NCBI GenBank assembly: GCA_036897095.1
Contig: JAYMSP010000802.1
Coordinates: 1 to 40,962, forward strand
Length of the DNA: 40,962 nucleotides
Direction: 5' to 3'
Source: Plantago elongata
Taxonomy: Eukaryota; Streptophyta; Magnoliopsida; Lamiales; Plantaginaceae
The translations under genes were made by a program, and so were the position numbers. The notes beneath the pieces are model-generated. The model searched no databases, was not told where the DNA came from, and was given only the letters and a program-made list of their open reading frames with translations. This document shows positions 31,948 through 40,962 of the stretch, piece after piece. Numbering within the stretch: the first letter of the stretch is position 1; each line of letters begins with the position of its first letter.

Positions 31948-33586
31948 ATGAATGCCTTCAGACAGATTGGCCACTTGTACTTGTGGAGATTCCATGCTTT
32001 GTTATTGATCAGCATCTACATCTTTGTTTGAAGTTTGTGGTACTTCAGACCTTTCCTCAGTTTGATCATTCTGAGTACCCGTCTCAGTTTGATCCCTCTC
32101 AGAGAGTTGAGGAACCTGCGCAGATGCAGGAATTTCTTCAGCAATCAAGTTTGTTGGTAACTTGAATGTGGAAGCAATGTCAGAATCTTTCATCATTTTG
32201 TCATTCATCACCAAGCCTTCATCAACCTATTGGGGTGTGACATCTTCAACTGACCTCTCTGCGATTGCATCTTCTGCAACCTTAGTTCAATTGGTCAGTG
32301 AGGATGAGCTAATGGCTCCACCATGAGTCTCTATCCGTGATCTCTTAAGTACCACTTGGAGTGGGAGGTCATCTTCTGAGTCTTCATCAATATTTGGGGC
32401 AGACTCATCAATCTCATTGAGATCATTCACGGACAGCTCTGGCATTTTTCCTAAGCTCAAAGATCTCCTTTCTGAGCTGGAGTCTTTCTGGACGGGAAGG
32501 GGTTGTTGGGCTTCAACATCTTGTGTTGCCCTCTCTGACTGAGGTGTATCATCAAGTAGAATTTGCACCCTCTTCTTTGCCTTAGGTTTTTTGGTCCTTG
32601 GCTTTTTGGCAATTTGGACATCTACATGTATCTCTTTAGATACCCTTCTCCCTGAGTTACCAACTCATCTTTGGCAATCTTTTTCAAGGCTTCCTCATGA
32701 GCATGTCGGTACATTGTGTTGGTCACTGGGATGTCCATATGCTCTCTGAGCACTACTCCGCACTTCTCCAAAATGTAGCAAATCTTCAGGCCATAGTGCA
32801 TGTTCAATTTGGTGTCAGCACGACCCTTGACTACCTTGGGTTCAAATTCCTTGACCCTATTCACAAACTTCATGAAGGTATACATCCCCCAATTAAAGAG
32901 GTTGTCCCTATCATTTAGCATAATCATTCACCGCTCCATACTGATTTGGTCTATTCATCCTTTGTTGCCATCAAAGCACCTATGCAGTATGCTGGCAAGC
33001 ACATTCCAGTGCTCAAAGAGGTGTCTGGTTCTGATGTCTCCCATAATGAAAGAAGAGTGGCAGTCCTCTATCTTGTCATTTGCATCCTCTTCATACAACA
33101 CTCTAACACTTGTATTCAGAGCCTTGTCTCTTGTGTTGATTTCAAAGTTTGTCCCATGATTCTTGAGACGAAAGATTTTGTAGAAAGTGTCACAATCAAG
33201 ATGTATTTCTACACCTTGAATCTTGGATTTAATGAACGTTTCCTCGACATTTTTCACTATCCTGGTGTAGACTTTGGAAGAGTTGTAAAACTCTAAGACA
33301 TCCAGTGGAGATAGTCCACTAGGTGCAGCACATAGAAATTTCTTGATTTGTGCTTTCGAAAGCATCTTCACAATCAAGTTCCTTCTGGTGTGGAGGAGAT
33401 AGCAATATTAAGGTATTTTTCAACCATATGTGCTCCCCAATTCATTTTGATGCTGGAGGTCCAGTCCTCTGGGTTGAAATCACCCAGCAAACGTTTATTC
33501 AACACTTGCAAATTCTTTTTTCCTTGCCTTTCAGCAGAAGAAGTGGTCGCAACTGAGTTCTTTGAAGAGGTCTTTCTGGGTGCCAT

Positions 33587-34537
33587 CTCTTATATAGAGT
33601 ATTGAGAGTAAGGTAATCTATGTAAGTGCTTGAATTCGAGAGAATTTAGTCTATATTCTCATAAGACTAAATAATGAATAGATGATTAATAGAAGGATTT
33701 GCAGAATACTTATAGAGTTTATGTTATTTTTATGCAAGATAAAATTTCGGATTTGATAAAAGTGTTTGTCTCTGACCAAAATGCTTTATATATAGCAGGT
33801 AAATGATACATAGGTACAGTATACGTATAGATGAATTGTATATGTAACTTATGCCCTGCATAGGCGTGGTATACGTTTCTACTTTGCATTTAATTCGAAG
33901 TGGGTCATGACTGTTTTCTCAACAGGAATTACTTGCTTAGTCTTAATCTCACCCGTTGAGATCAAACGTTTATTCATCAAGGGTTATGTTTTGAATATCA
34001 AGCAATGATATCAATCAACAGTTGTTCTCGTGTCCACTTAATGAATTTTGGCAATATATATCCATAAGTCACTATTAGTGTTAGAGAGTATAACCTTTGT
34101 TCTTTTCGCTCAGAGAGCAAGTTATCATGAAAATGGTAAAAACACAAGACCCTAGACATGTTTGACTCTCAGAAATTGTACTTGTTGGACTATTTGTTCC
34201 CCCATACTTCATGACTTAAAATGGTTTTCTGAGTTACTCTTCTTAGAAGGTACCATTGGATATTTGACATGTCCATAGTGTTGAGTTCTAGTTTTAAGTA
34301 CTATGGACTATATACCAACTAGCCTCTTCTGGAATCTTTTATCCAGATAGCCTTAGGCTTTCTGGGTCTCATATCTCAGAAACCTTTGCATCCCTTCTTT
34401 TCATATAGGTTATCTGAATACCCGTTTCAGAAACTTGTTTCCCTTTCTCTATACTTACTCAACTCTTTTTAGAGATTCAAAATTTTTCAATTCTTTGGCA
34501 ACTCCATTAACCCAAGATTATGTCTTAAGGTTAAAAC
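33587..34537 (-). other. Spacer between RNase H and accessory gene, element E
   Basis: No gene. Contains the internal TATA box (33784-33795), and repeated TCTCAGAAA words (34161, 34375). Aligns with 22789-23642 of element D. Confidence 0.6.
33784..33795 (-). promoter_or_regulatory. Internal TATA box upstream of the accessory gene, element E
   Basis: Minus strand CTATATATAAAG, about 200 bp before the ATG at 33586. Sequence and distance conserved with element D (23440-23449). Confidence 0.6.
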
Positions 34538-35870
34538 CTACTTTTCTAGGAGTGGCTTAGTGAAGATATGTGCAAGTTGATCTTCGGTGCCAACTTTTAG
34601 AATCTCTATATTGCCTTTCTCAACATGTTCTCTGATGAATTGGTGTCTAACATCAATGTGCTTAGTTCTAGCATGGAACTTTGGATTCTGAGTAATCGAA
34701 ATAGCACTTGTGTTGTCACTGAAAATGAGAGTTTTCTCTTCATTGAGTCCACAGTCTGTAAGTTGTTGTTGTATCCATAAAAATTGAATAGCACAACAAC
34801 CAGCAGCAATATATTCAGCCTCTGTGGAAGAAGTAGCAATTGAGTTTTGCTTCTTGCTAAACCATGACATAAGTATTAGCCCAGAAACTGATTAGTTCCT
34901 GAAGTACTTTTCTTATCAAGCATTGATCCAGCATCTGAGTAGCCAACTAACTCAATCCACTTTCTATATGATACTACAGTCCAACTTCTACAATACCTGT
35001 AACATACCTCCATATCTTCATAACAATGTTTTAGTGTGATTGCATAGGATTTATCTGAAATCTAGCACACACACCAATTGCATATTGAATATCAGGTCTG
35101 CTTGCAGTAAGGTAGAGTAGTGAACCTAACAACTTCATATACTTATGTTCTTCAACACTATTATCAGATTCAATATAAGTCATTTTGGTTCCTATGCTCA
35201 TAGGTATCTTAGCATTCTTTTCAGAAGGCTTCAGATTAAACTTGTTGACCATATCTTTTGCATACTTTATTTGACTTATGAATATTCCATCATCGAGTTG
35301 CTTAACTTCCAAACCTAGGAAATAGTTCAATTCTCCCATCATGCTCATTTCAAATTTGCTCGTCATGAGATTTGCAAAGACATCACAAAGTTGATTGTCT
35401 TTGGATCTTAATATAATGTCATCAACATATACTTGAACTATTTCCTTTATGATTTAAAGTGAATAAAGTTTCATCAACTTCACCTTTCATAAAACCACTT
35501 TCCAGAAGGTATTTGGCCAAAGTGTCATACCATGCTCTTGGAGCCTGTTTTAGTCCATATAGAACTTATAGACCATTATACTTTCTGAGGAAACTTCAAA
35601 GTCTGGTGGTTGATCAACATAGACTTCCTCTGTAAGTTCACCATTCAGAAATGCACTTTTTGTATCCATTTGGTAAACTTTAAAGTCATTATGAGCGTCA
35701 AAGGCTAGAAATAATCTGATTGCATCCAATCTTGCAACTGGTGCATATGACTCATCAAAATCTAAGTCTTCAGTATGGGTAAATCCCTTGGCAACCAACC
35801 TATCCTTGTGTCTGGTTATTTCACCAGACTCATTCATTTTATTTCTAAAAACCCACTTAGTTCCAATCAC
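34538..35870 (-). pseudogene. RT and RNase H of element E, frameshifted
   Basis: The RT N-terminal part is open at 35870-35550, with [16 protein letters not shown] and QMDTKSAFLNG (motif-A Asp kept). About 8 bp are missing near 35448 relative to element D, just before the YVDD box; YVDDI is still encoded but in another frame. The RT tail is open at 35366-35031 (MMGELNYFLGLEVKQ). RNase H is open at 34870-34538, with Glu in SSTEAEYIAAG, Asp in FSDNTSAI and QLAHIFTKPLLEK. The first RNase H Asp (around 34935) lies in a damaged stretch. Confidence 0.88.
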
Positions 35871-37510
35871 AGATATTCCTTCTTCAAATGGAACTAGTTT
35901 CTAGACCTTGTTTCTCTCAAATTGATCCAACTCTTCTTGCATTGCAGAGATCCAATCTTGATCCTTTAATGCATCTTCAATAGTTTTAGGTTTCAATGTT
36001 TGACATAAAATAACCAAAGAGAGAATCAGCATTTTCAGTGATTGCTCTCCTAGTTCTAACACCTTGATCAATAGGACAAATCACATCCTTTGTAGGATGA
36101 TCTCTAATCCATTTGATTATAGGTTTTGAACTAGTAGGGTCACTATCTATGTGATCTAAATGTGAATCACTACGATTATGACTTGACACTTCTTCAGTAT
36201 CAGTGATAATTTGTAAACTAGAAGTGTGGTAAATATCAGACATTTGTTTCTCATATTCCATTTTTGGAAGTCTCATAAGAAATTCTTCATCATGTCTAAG
36301 AGTTATCTGGTTGTTACTAGGCACATCATGTTTTTCTTTGTCAGACTCATCCTCTATATAATGACTGAGTATCTCCATTCTGAGGGTTCTTCTTCAGAAT
36401 CCTTAATCAAAAGTTCTTTGAACCTGTCTGAGAGTTCTTCATCAAGGGGTGTTTTCTTGCTTCCTTCATAGAATACCACATGAACTGATTCTGCAATCTT
36501 CTTTGTTCTCTTGTTGTATGCTCTGTAGGCTTTGTTATTCATAGAATAACCAAGAAATACACTTTCATCTGCCTTTAGTTGAAATGTTCTCAAATATCCT
36601 TTTCCATTGTTAAGAACAAAATATTTACAACCAAACACTCTCAAGTGTTTGATATTAGGGAGTCTACCAACCAAAATCTCATAAGGAGTTTTGTCATGGA
36701 GTTTGTTTATCAAGCATCTGTTCTAAGTGTAGCATGCAGTATTTACAGCTGCAACCCAATAAATTTCATTTATTTCAAGGTCAGCTAGCATTTTCCTTGC
36801 AGCTTCTTTAAGTATCCTATTCTTCCTTTCAGCAACACCATTTTGTTGTGATGTCCTTACTGAAGATAGTTGATGTTGTATACCTTTGCAGGTACAAAAC
36901 TCTTTTATGTACTGGTTGACAAAATCAGTAGCATGGTCTGTTATGATTGCAGACACCTTGTCACTTTTCATGACTTCAAGCTTGTTCAGCAAGTTTTGTA
37001 TCTCCACCCTAGCATCAAACTTTTGTTTCAGAAAGACAACCCAGGTAAACCTAGAGAAGTCATCTACAACAACTAGACCATACTTCTTGCCTGCATAACT
37101 AGTTACAAATGATTCAAAAAGATCCATGTATAATAGTTGCAGTGGTCTAACACATAATATCGGGTTTTGGACATGAAAGAGGTTTTGGATTGTTTCCCCA
37201 ATTGTCAAGTAGAGCAGACACAGTCTTTTCTGAATGTTGATTTAGGTAATTCAACCACTAACTCTTTCTTGGCAAGTTTGTTAGAGTTTTGAAACTCAAG
37301 TGACTAATTCTCTTGTGTCATAACCAGTGCTCTTCAATGTGACCTGATTGACTCACCATGAGACATTCTTCAGTTGTGGCAGATGTCCAATCAGCGACAT
37401 ATAGACTTCCTTTCCGCCTAGGAACCAAGACTATTTGATCTGACTCATTGTCAATCAATTTGCAGAATTTCGACTTTATTTTCACCCCCTATCTGCAAAC
37501 TGGCTCATGC
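35871..37510 (-). pseudogene. Integrase of element E and linker; core domain keeps Asp-Asp-Glu
   Basis: The zinc domain is damaged (37240-37510: stops, HLSFKTL recognisable). The core is open at 37208-36723: first Asp in LLYMDLFES, second in ITDHATDF, Glu in QQNGVAERKNR. All three catalytic residues are kept, the best integrase in the window. A TAG near 36723 splits it from the C-terminal part (36713-36354, PNIKHLRVFGCKYFVLN, ADESVFLGYSMNNKAYR). The Ser/Asp-rich linker (36378-35986) leads to the RT. Confidence 0.88.
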
Positions 37511-37779
37511 TTAGAAGATTATATTTAAACCTTTAACATGATGTACGTCAGAGATTGTAAGGGATCCCAATTTGACGTTGTCAAATCCTATAGAAGGATT
37601 TAATTCTCCTCCAGTAAACCTGATGTTTGGTCCAGTATCACATACTCTATAATCGACCAAGTTCTCTTTGTACCCTATAATGTGCTTCCCACATCCACTA
37701 TCAAATAGCCATTGAGCCTTAGTCCAAGAAGCATTCTGCAAAAAAATAGGAAACAAGAGCTAGGTTTGTGCCTCAGAAA
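37511..37779 (-). pseudogene. Aspartic protease of element E
   Basis: Frame 37756-37511 with WLFDSGCGKHIIG, the active-site Asp and the following Cys kept, then GELNPSIGFDNVKLGSL. Same position and length as in element B. Confidence 0.82.
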
Positions 37780-39179
37780 TAGAACCATTTAGACTAAACG
37801 TTCTTTCTGTGGGAATCCATTTCTAAATGAATATCTTTGGAGTGTTCCTTGGTGTTCCTCGTGGTGGCTTCAGAGACCTGTCAGGTTTCTGAGTTTTCTT
37901 TTCAGCAAGCTTAGTCTTCCTGGCCAAGTTTCTTCTAGCCCTAACATTCAGCTTTTCAGTGGCTTGAGATTGCTTCCACTTCTGATAATTGCTATAAGCA
38001 ATTCTAGCTTTCCACCATCGTTCTTGTTCTTCCTTATATTGTTGCATGAGGACCTTCCTGATAGCACGATAGCCAATACCATTTCGAGCACCATTGGCTT
38101 TCTGAACACGATTTTCAGCAGCCTCACTAGTTTCTGCATCATCCCTATATCCATAGAATGGTATAGTAGGAAATACACCTAGACCAGCGATGTGATACAA
38201 CATTGTGGATGATCACAAGTCATAGGATCATGTTTCTTTTCAGAAACCTCTCCACAAGTTTCTTTGGGACTTGTTGTTCCTTCGAAGGTGTGGTCGCAAC
38301 TACTTTACCTTTGTCAAGAACCTTAGCTTTTTGACCAATGCTATAGGTTTCTTTGAAACCTTTCTGTTGACTTTTTACAAAGGTCAACCTTCCATCACTC
38401 TTTTTCAGAGGAGTAGAATTACTTGTTTGGGCGTCAAGTCCAAGTCCTCCTTTCTCATGAGGATCTCTCAAATAAGATTGAACCTCCATGAGAGTGTCAC
38501 TAGTTTTGACAAATGATTTGAAGAAAACCTCTTTCTTTCTAAGTCCTTTTGAATGTTCTTCTCTCCTTTTTGTCACTCGTCTTAAGCTTGTTAAAAGAAG
38601 GACAATCACGTTTGAATGTTCTTCTCTCCTTTCTAACTCTTGACTCACATATTTCTTCATGTGATGCTCAACAAGAGCATTTTCTTCAGACACTTCTTTG
38701 GTATCCTTCTTTTCAGAAGTACCTTGTGTGACTAGAGCAACACTCTGCAACTTTTCAGCTACAGTTAATCCTCGTTGGGTTGTCTCATAATTCACAGTGG
38801 CTAAATGTGAAAAGAGTTCCACTGGAGTGATTTGTGGCATTCCCTGGTTAAAGTAGAAATATTAAGCTTCTGACGATGGTTTTCACCTTCTCAGAATTTG
38901 AATATCTGTCACTTTCTCCAAGTGCAGCCATACACTCATGAGAGTAGTAAACCAAAAATCAATCTCTTCCACAGTTTCAGTGAGACCCTGTTTGAAGTTT
39001 TGGAACTTCAATTTAGGAACTTCGAACTTGCCTTGGTTTTTTTAGTTCTGGTACAGATTTATTCACTCAGTTGCCAGGCAACTTTCACCGCTTTTGCACA
39101 CCACCGTTTGCACTGTATATGCTCAGGTGTCGATCAAGTGATTATGTTACGAGCTTGACCATCCAACCTATGTCTCTTG
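37780..39179 (-). pseudogene. gag: gag of element E, N-terminus cut, coiled coil deleted
   Basis: Begins mid-gag at 39179 (RHRLDGQARNII). The UBN2-like part is frame-broken (38840-39179). The frame 38840-38220 starts MPQITPVELFSHLATV and includes the basic segment DGRLTFVKSQQKG, as in element B. The 14265-14306-type zinc knuckle is replaced by part of a 22-bp direct repeat (38548-38569, 38611-38632). The ~500-bp coiled-coil section of element B is deleted. A further basic part is at 38203-37823. Confidence 0.83.
38548..38632 (-). repeat. 22-bp direct repeat at the damaged gag knuckle of element E
   Basis: The same 22 bases occur at 38548-38569 and 38611-38632, 63 bp apart (a multiple of three). 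The second copy occupies the place of the first half of the zinc knuckle. Confidence 0.8.
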
Positions 39180-39648
39180 ATGCCGAAGGCCAGCTATCAC
39201 TCACCGTATGTGCCGGGTGCGTCAGGAGCTTCAGATGTTCCTGATAAACAGATAACAATACTACTCAATAACTTAAAAAGATTCCTGACTCTTCATATTT
39301 TCTAATGACGTCTTAGTGAATTCTTTTATCTTATGACGTACGGATTTAATATCCGAGTTTTACTATTATTCTGACACTTTATTTGCGTGTTCGACGTTTA
39401 ACTTAAACGACACCATTTAGTAACTCGACCTCTAAACTCTAATCAAGTCATAAAATTACCTATTTCCGCTAAAACCGGCAAGATGACGTTTTATTTCTTC
39501 CTAACATCATATCCGGTATAGGACCCTAACAGATAATTCAAACCACGGACGACAAGTCTGTCCAGTAATATCCCAACTTCTAATAGTATTTAACCAGTAT
39601 ATGTCTTAACTGTACAGTATCATCAATTAATTATATTCCAGTTCCTTA

Positions 39649-39793
39649 GTCGACGGCAAGTCGACGTCTACATAAGCCAACAATACAAATTCCTAGTCGA
39701 CGTCTATTCACAATTCAACAATATACAGTCTATTTTAAATTCAACACAGTCCGCGGCCAGCGGCTATTATCCTACTGTCGACGGCCAGTCGAC
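39649..39793. repeat. Cluster of five GTCGAC palindromes
   Basis: GTCGAC at 39649, 39660, 39696, 39777 and 39788. Two pairs are each 11 bp apart with a GGCAA or GGCCA linker, so this is a decayed short repeat unit. Confidence 0.7.
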
Positions 39794-39898
39794 ACTAATA
39801 ATTTAACAATCTAACAGTATAATTTAAATTCCCCATTAACTGATAACAATTACCAATAACCTGTAATTACACTAACTATCCGTCTAACGACATTAAAA

Positions 39899-39985
39899 GA
39901 TAATTAATAATGATAATTAACGATAATTAACTAACGATAATTAACTAAAGATAATTAACTAACAATAATTAACGGTAATTAGCGA
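39899..39985. repeat. Degenerate GATAATTAAC tandem repeat
   Basis: Six to seven imperfect units of about 10-14 bp (GATAATTAAC, with CTAAC or TAAT inserts). Confidence 0.8.
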
Positions 39986-40962
39986 TAACGTAATACTGGC
40001 CGAACGAGCGTCGAGCGGCGGCGGCAGTCGATAGTCAAAGCGGGGTCGAGGCGGCACGAGGTGGAATAATTGGTCGAGTTAACGATGATATTACGGAAAG
40101 CAAAAAGAGCGGCGGTTGAGGGTGGCGTAAGGCCGGGCAAGGGGCGGTAATATATCACTATTAACCGGAACTTGGTCGAGTTAACGACACTTGGCCGGAA
40201 TTTGTGGCGGAGTATGGTGGTGTTCGGAGGAGCAATGGAGGTTAGAGGCTATAATTGAGAGGGAATAAGAAGCAATGGCAATGGATGGGTGACAATGGAG
40301 GAAGACCTCCTATTGGCGGTGAGGAAGAGGCGGTTTGGAGGCGGCCGTGTGCCACGCGTCCTCGTCACGTGGGGGGGGGGGGCTATGGGGGGGCCGCCCC
40401 CTTGCTTCTCCGTGAAGTCACGGTCTTGGAGCGAATCAAGCGAATTGGCACGCGGTTGGCACGATTCGGGCGCGGCTTGGCACCGTCGATCTGGAGGCAA
40501 GCGCGGTTGATCGGGAGGAACAGGCGCGGTGGAAATGGAGAAAATGGATTGGCATTTGATTTTGGGGAAGAAGATGATGATAAAAGGACTAAAATGCCCT
40601 TAATGGAAAAAGAAGGGAAGAAGGAGCCAAGGGTATTTCAGTACTTTTGCTATTATATTCAACTGGCTCCTTCTGGCTTCCAAACGACTCGCGAATAAAA
40701 TCCAAAAAATGTAAAATCGATTCTCGGGCACTTTTTGAGTCGAACTTGAGCCATAGGAAAAATAAAATAAATAATTTTTATATTGCTATTTTTATTATTA
40801 TTTTATTGATATATTCCTAATTCTTAATTTAACGTCGAATCCGCTCGACGTTAAAATCCTAAATTCGACGCAATCTATTTACGTCATATTTTTGCTCGTG
40901 CGAAATAATAAAATTAATATTTAACTAAATTTTCGGATATACGAGGAAATTTTACGGACCTT

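Larger units (their letters stand above)
28268..33586 (-). pseudogene. Large intron-containing accessory gene of element E (function unknown)
   Basis: Starts MAPRKTSSKN at 33586 and ends LILKT-TGA at 28268. By order along the protein: (1) N-terminal conserved domain, 33586-32620, with MNWGAHMVEKYL, TFYKIFRLKNHG, TRHLFEHWNVLASIL and MHYGLKICYILE; (2) Ser/Glu/Pro-rich part, 32568-31130, crossed by five introns; (3) second globular part, 31043-30690, with LKRHLKCFRQWQKL; (4) acidic run and a His-rich tract (HHHHQKHHHHQ, near 30425); (5) coiled coils at 30330-30140 and 29630-29500; (6) basic/acidic stretch; (7) C-terminal conserved domain, about 28960-28268, with YMTKEQYLDGIAYLEEIYKY. Frameshifts (for example near 33375 and 30330) and stops break it. 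It may be a captured host gene. I do not recognise a function. Confidence 0.7.
27029..39179 (-). mobile_element. Element E: most complete B-E family element, minus strand
   Basis: Reading the minus strand: gag (from 39179, 5' truncated), protease, integrase, RT, RNase H, spacer with TATA box, full-length accessory gene with introns, shortened 3' untranslated region, and a partial 3' LTR ending at 27029. The left end abuts LTR D. The right end stops inside gag, where similarity to element B ends at TGTCTCTTG (39179). No 5' LTR or primer site is in the window. Confidence 0.9.
39180..40962. other. Unidentified terminal region, possibly gypsy LTR/leader
   Basis: Unrelated to elements A-E. The left part is AT-rich with a cluster of GTCGAC sites (39649-39793) and a GATAATTAAC tandem repeat (39899-39985). 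The right part has GC-rich blocks (40000-40120, 40320-40520), a 12-G run, then AT-rich sequence again. A short coding-like start (MPKASYHSPYVPGASGA) follows the junction. The frames around 40250-40700 look compositional. The mixture resembles the LTR and leader of some plant Ty3/gypsy elements, but I cannot confirm this. Confidence 0.35.

Noticed and set aside
40255-40698. 147-codon plus-strand frame with Gly/Arg-rich protein, and overlapping minus frame 40249-40500
   Set aside because: No domain, composition follows the GC-rich block and homopolymer runs, and both strands are open together. Treated as chance.

Overview
This window is eukaryotic, almost certainly from a dicot plant. It has no bacterial-style gene packing, tRNA or rRNA. 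Nearly all of it is decayed Ty1/copia LTR retrotransposons stacked and nested in each other. Every pol gene shows the order gag, protease, integrase, reverse transcriptase, RNase H, and every one carries stops or frameshifts. Primer-binding sites match plant initiator-Met tRNA, LTRs carry plant-type TATA boxes, and an accessory gene has short AT-rich GT-AG introns. I see no intact autonomous element and no convincing single-copy host gene. Similarity statements come from recognising motifs by eye.

Layout. Element A (+, 1-9855) is a SIRE/Maximus-like copia element with an accessory ORF before its 3' LTR; the window starts inside its 5' LTR. It sits inside the RNase H gene of element B (-, 9856-16724), whose 5' LTR abuts the last 77 bp of another LTR (X, 16725-16801, +). 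An unassigned island follows (16802-18092). Element C (+, 18093-20665) is only an accessory-gene tail plus 3' LTR, and its LTR end interrupts the integrase gene of element D (+, 20666-27025). Element E (-, 27029-39179) meets D tail to tail, LTR end to LTR end, forming a large inverted repeat. E is the most complete member of the B-E family but is cut off inside gag. The last 1.8 kb (39180-40962) is different: AT-rich with GC-rich islands, possibly part of a Ty3/gypsy LTR or leader, not identified.

The most interesting object is the large accessory gene of the B-E family, between RNase H and the 3' LTR and in sense with pol. In E it spans about 5.3 kb (33586 to 28268, minus). It has a TATA box about 200 bp upstream of its ATG, conserved in D and E. 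Its middle part can be read as a run of small exons separated by five GT-AG introns of 74-98 bp. All the introns fall in phase 0, and two neighbouring exons are 36 codons long. D and C keep only parts of this gene. It looks like a captured gene, or a subgenomic spliced ORF, carried by an LTR retrotransposon.

As a unit, each element once worked as follows: the LTR promoter drove a genomic RNA, gag built the particle, protease cut the polyprotein, RT-RNase H copied the RNA from the tRNA primer and polypurine tract, and integrase inserted the cDNA. What remains records the order of nested insertions, illegitimate deletions with microhomology, and decay rich in G-to-A and C-to-T changes, as expected for methylated plant repeats.
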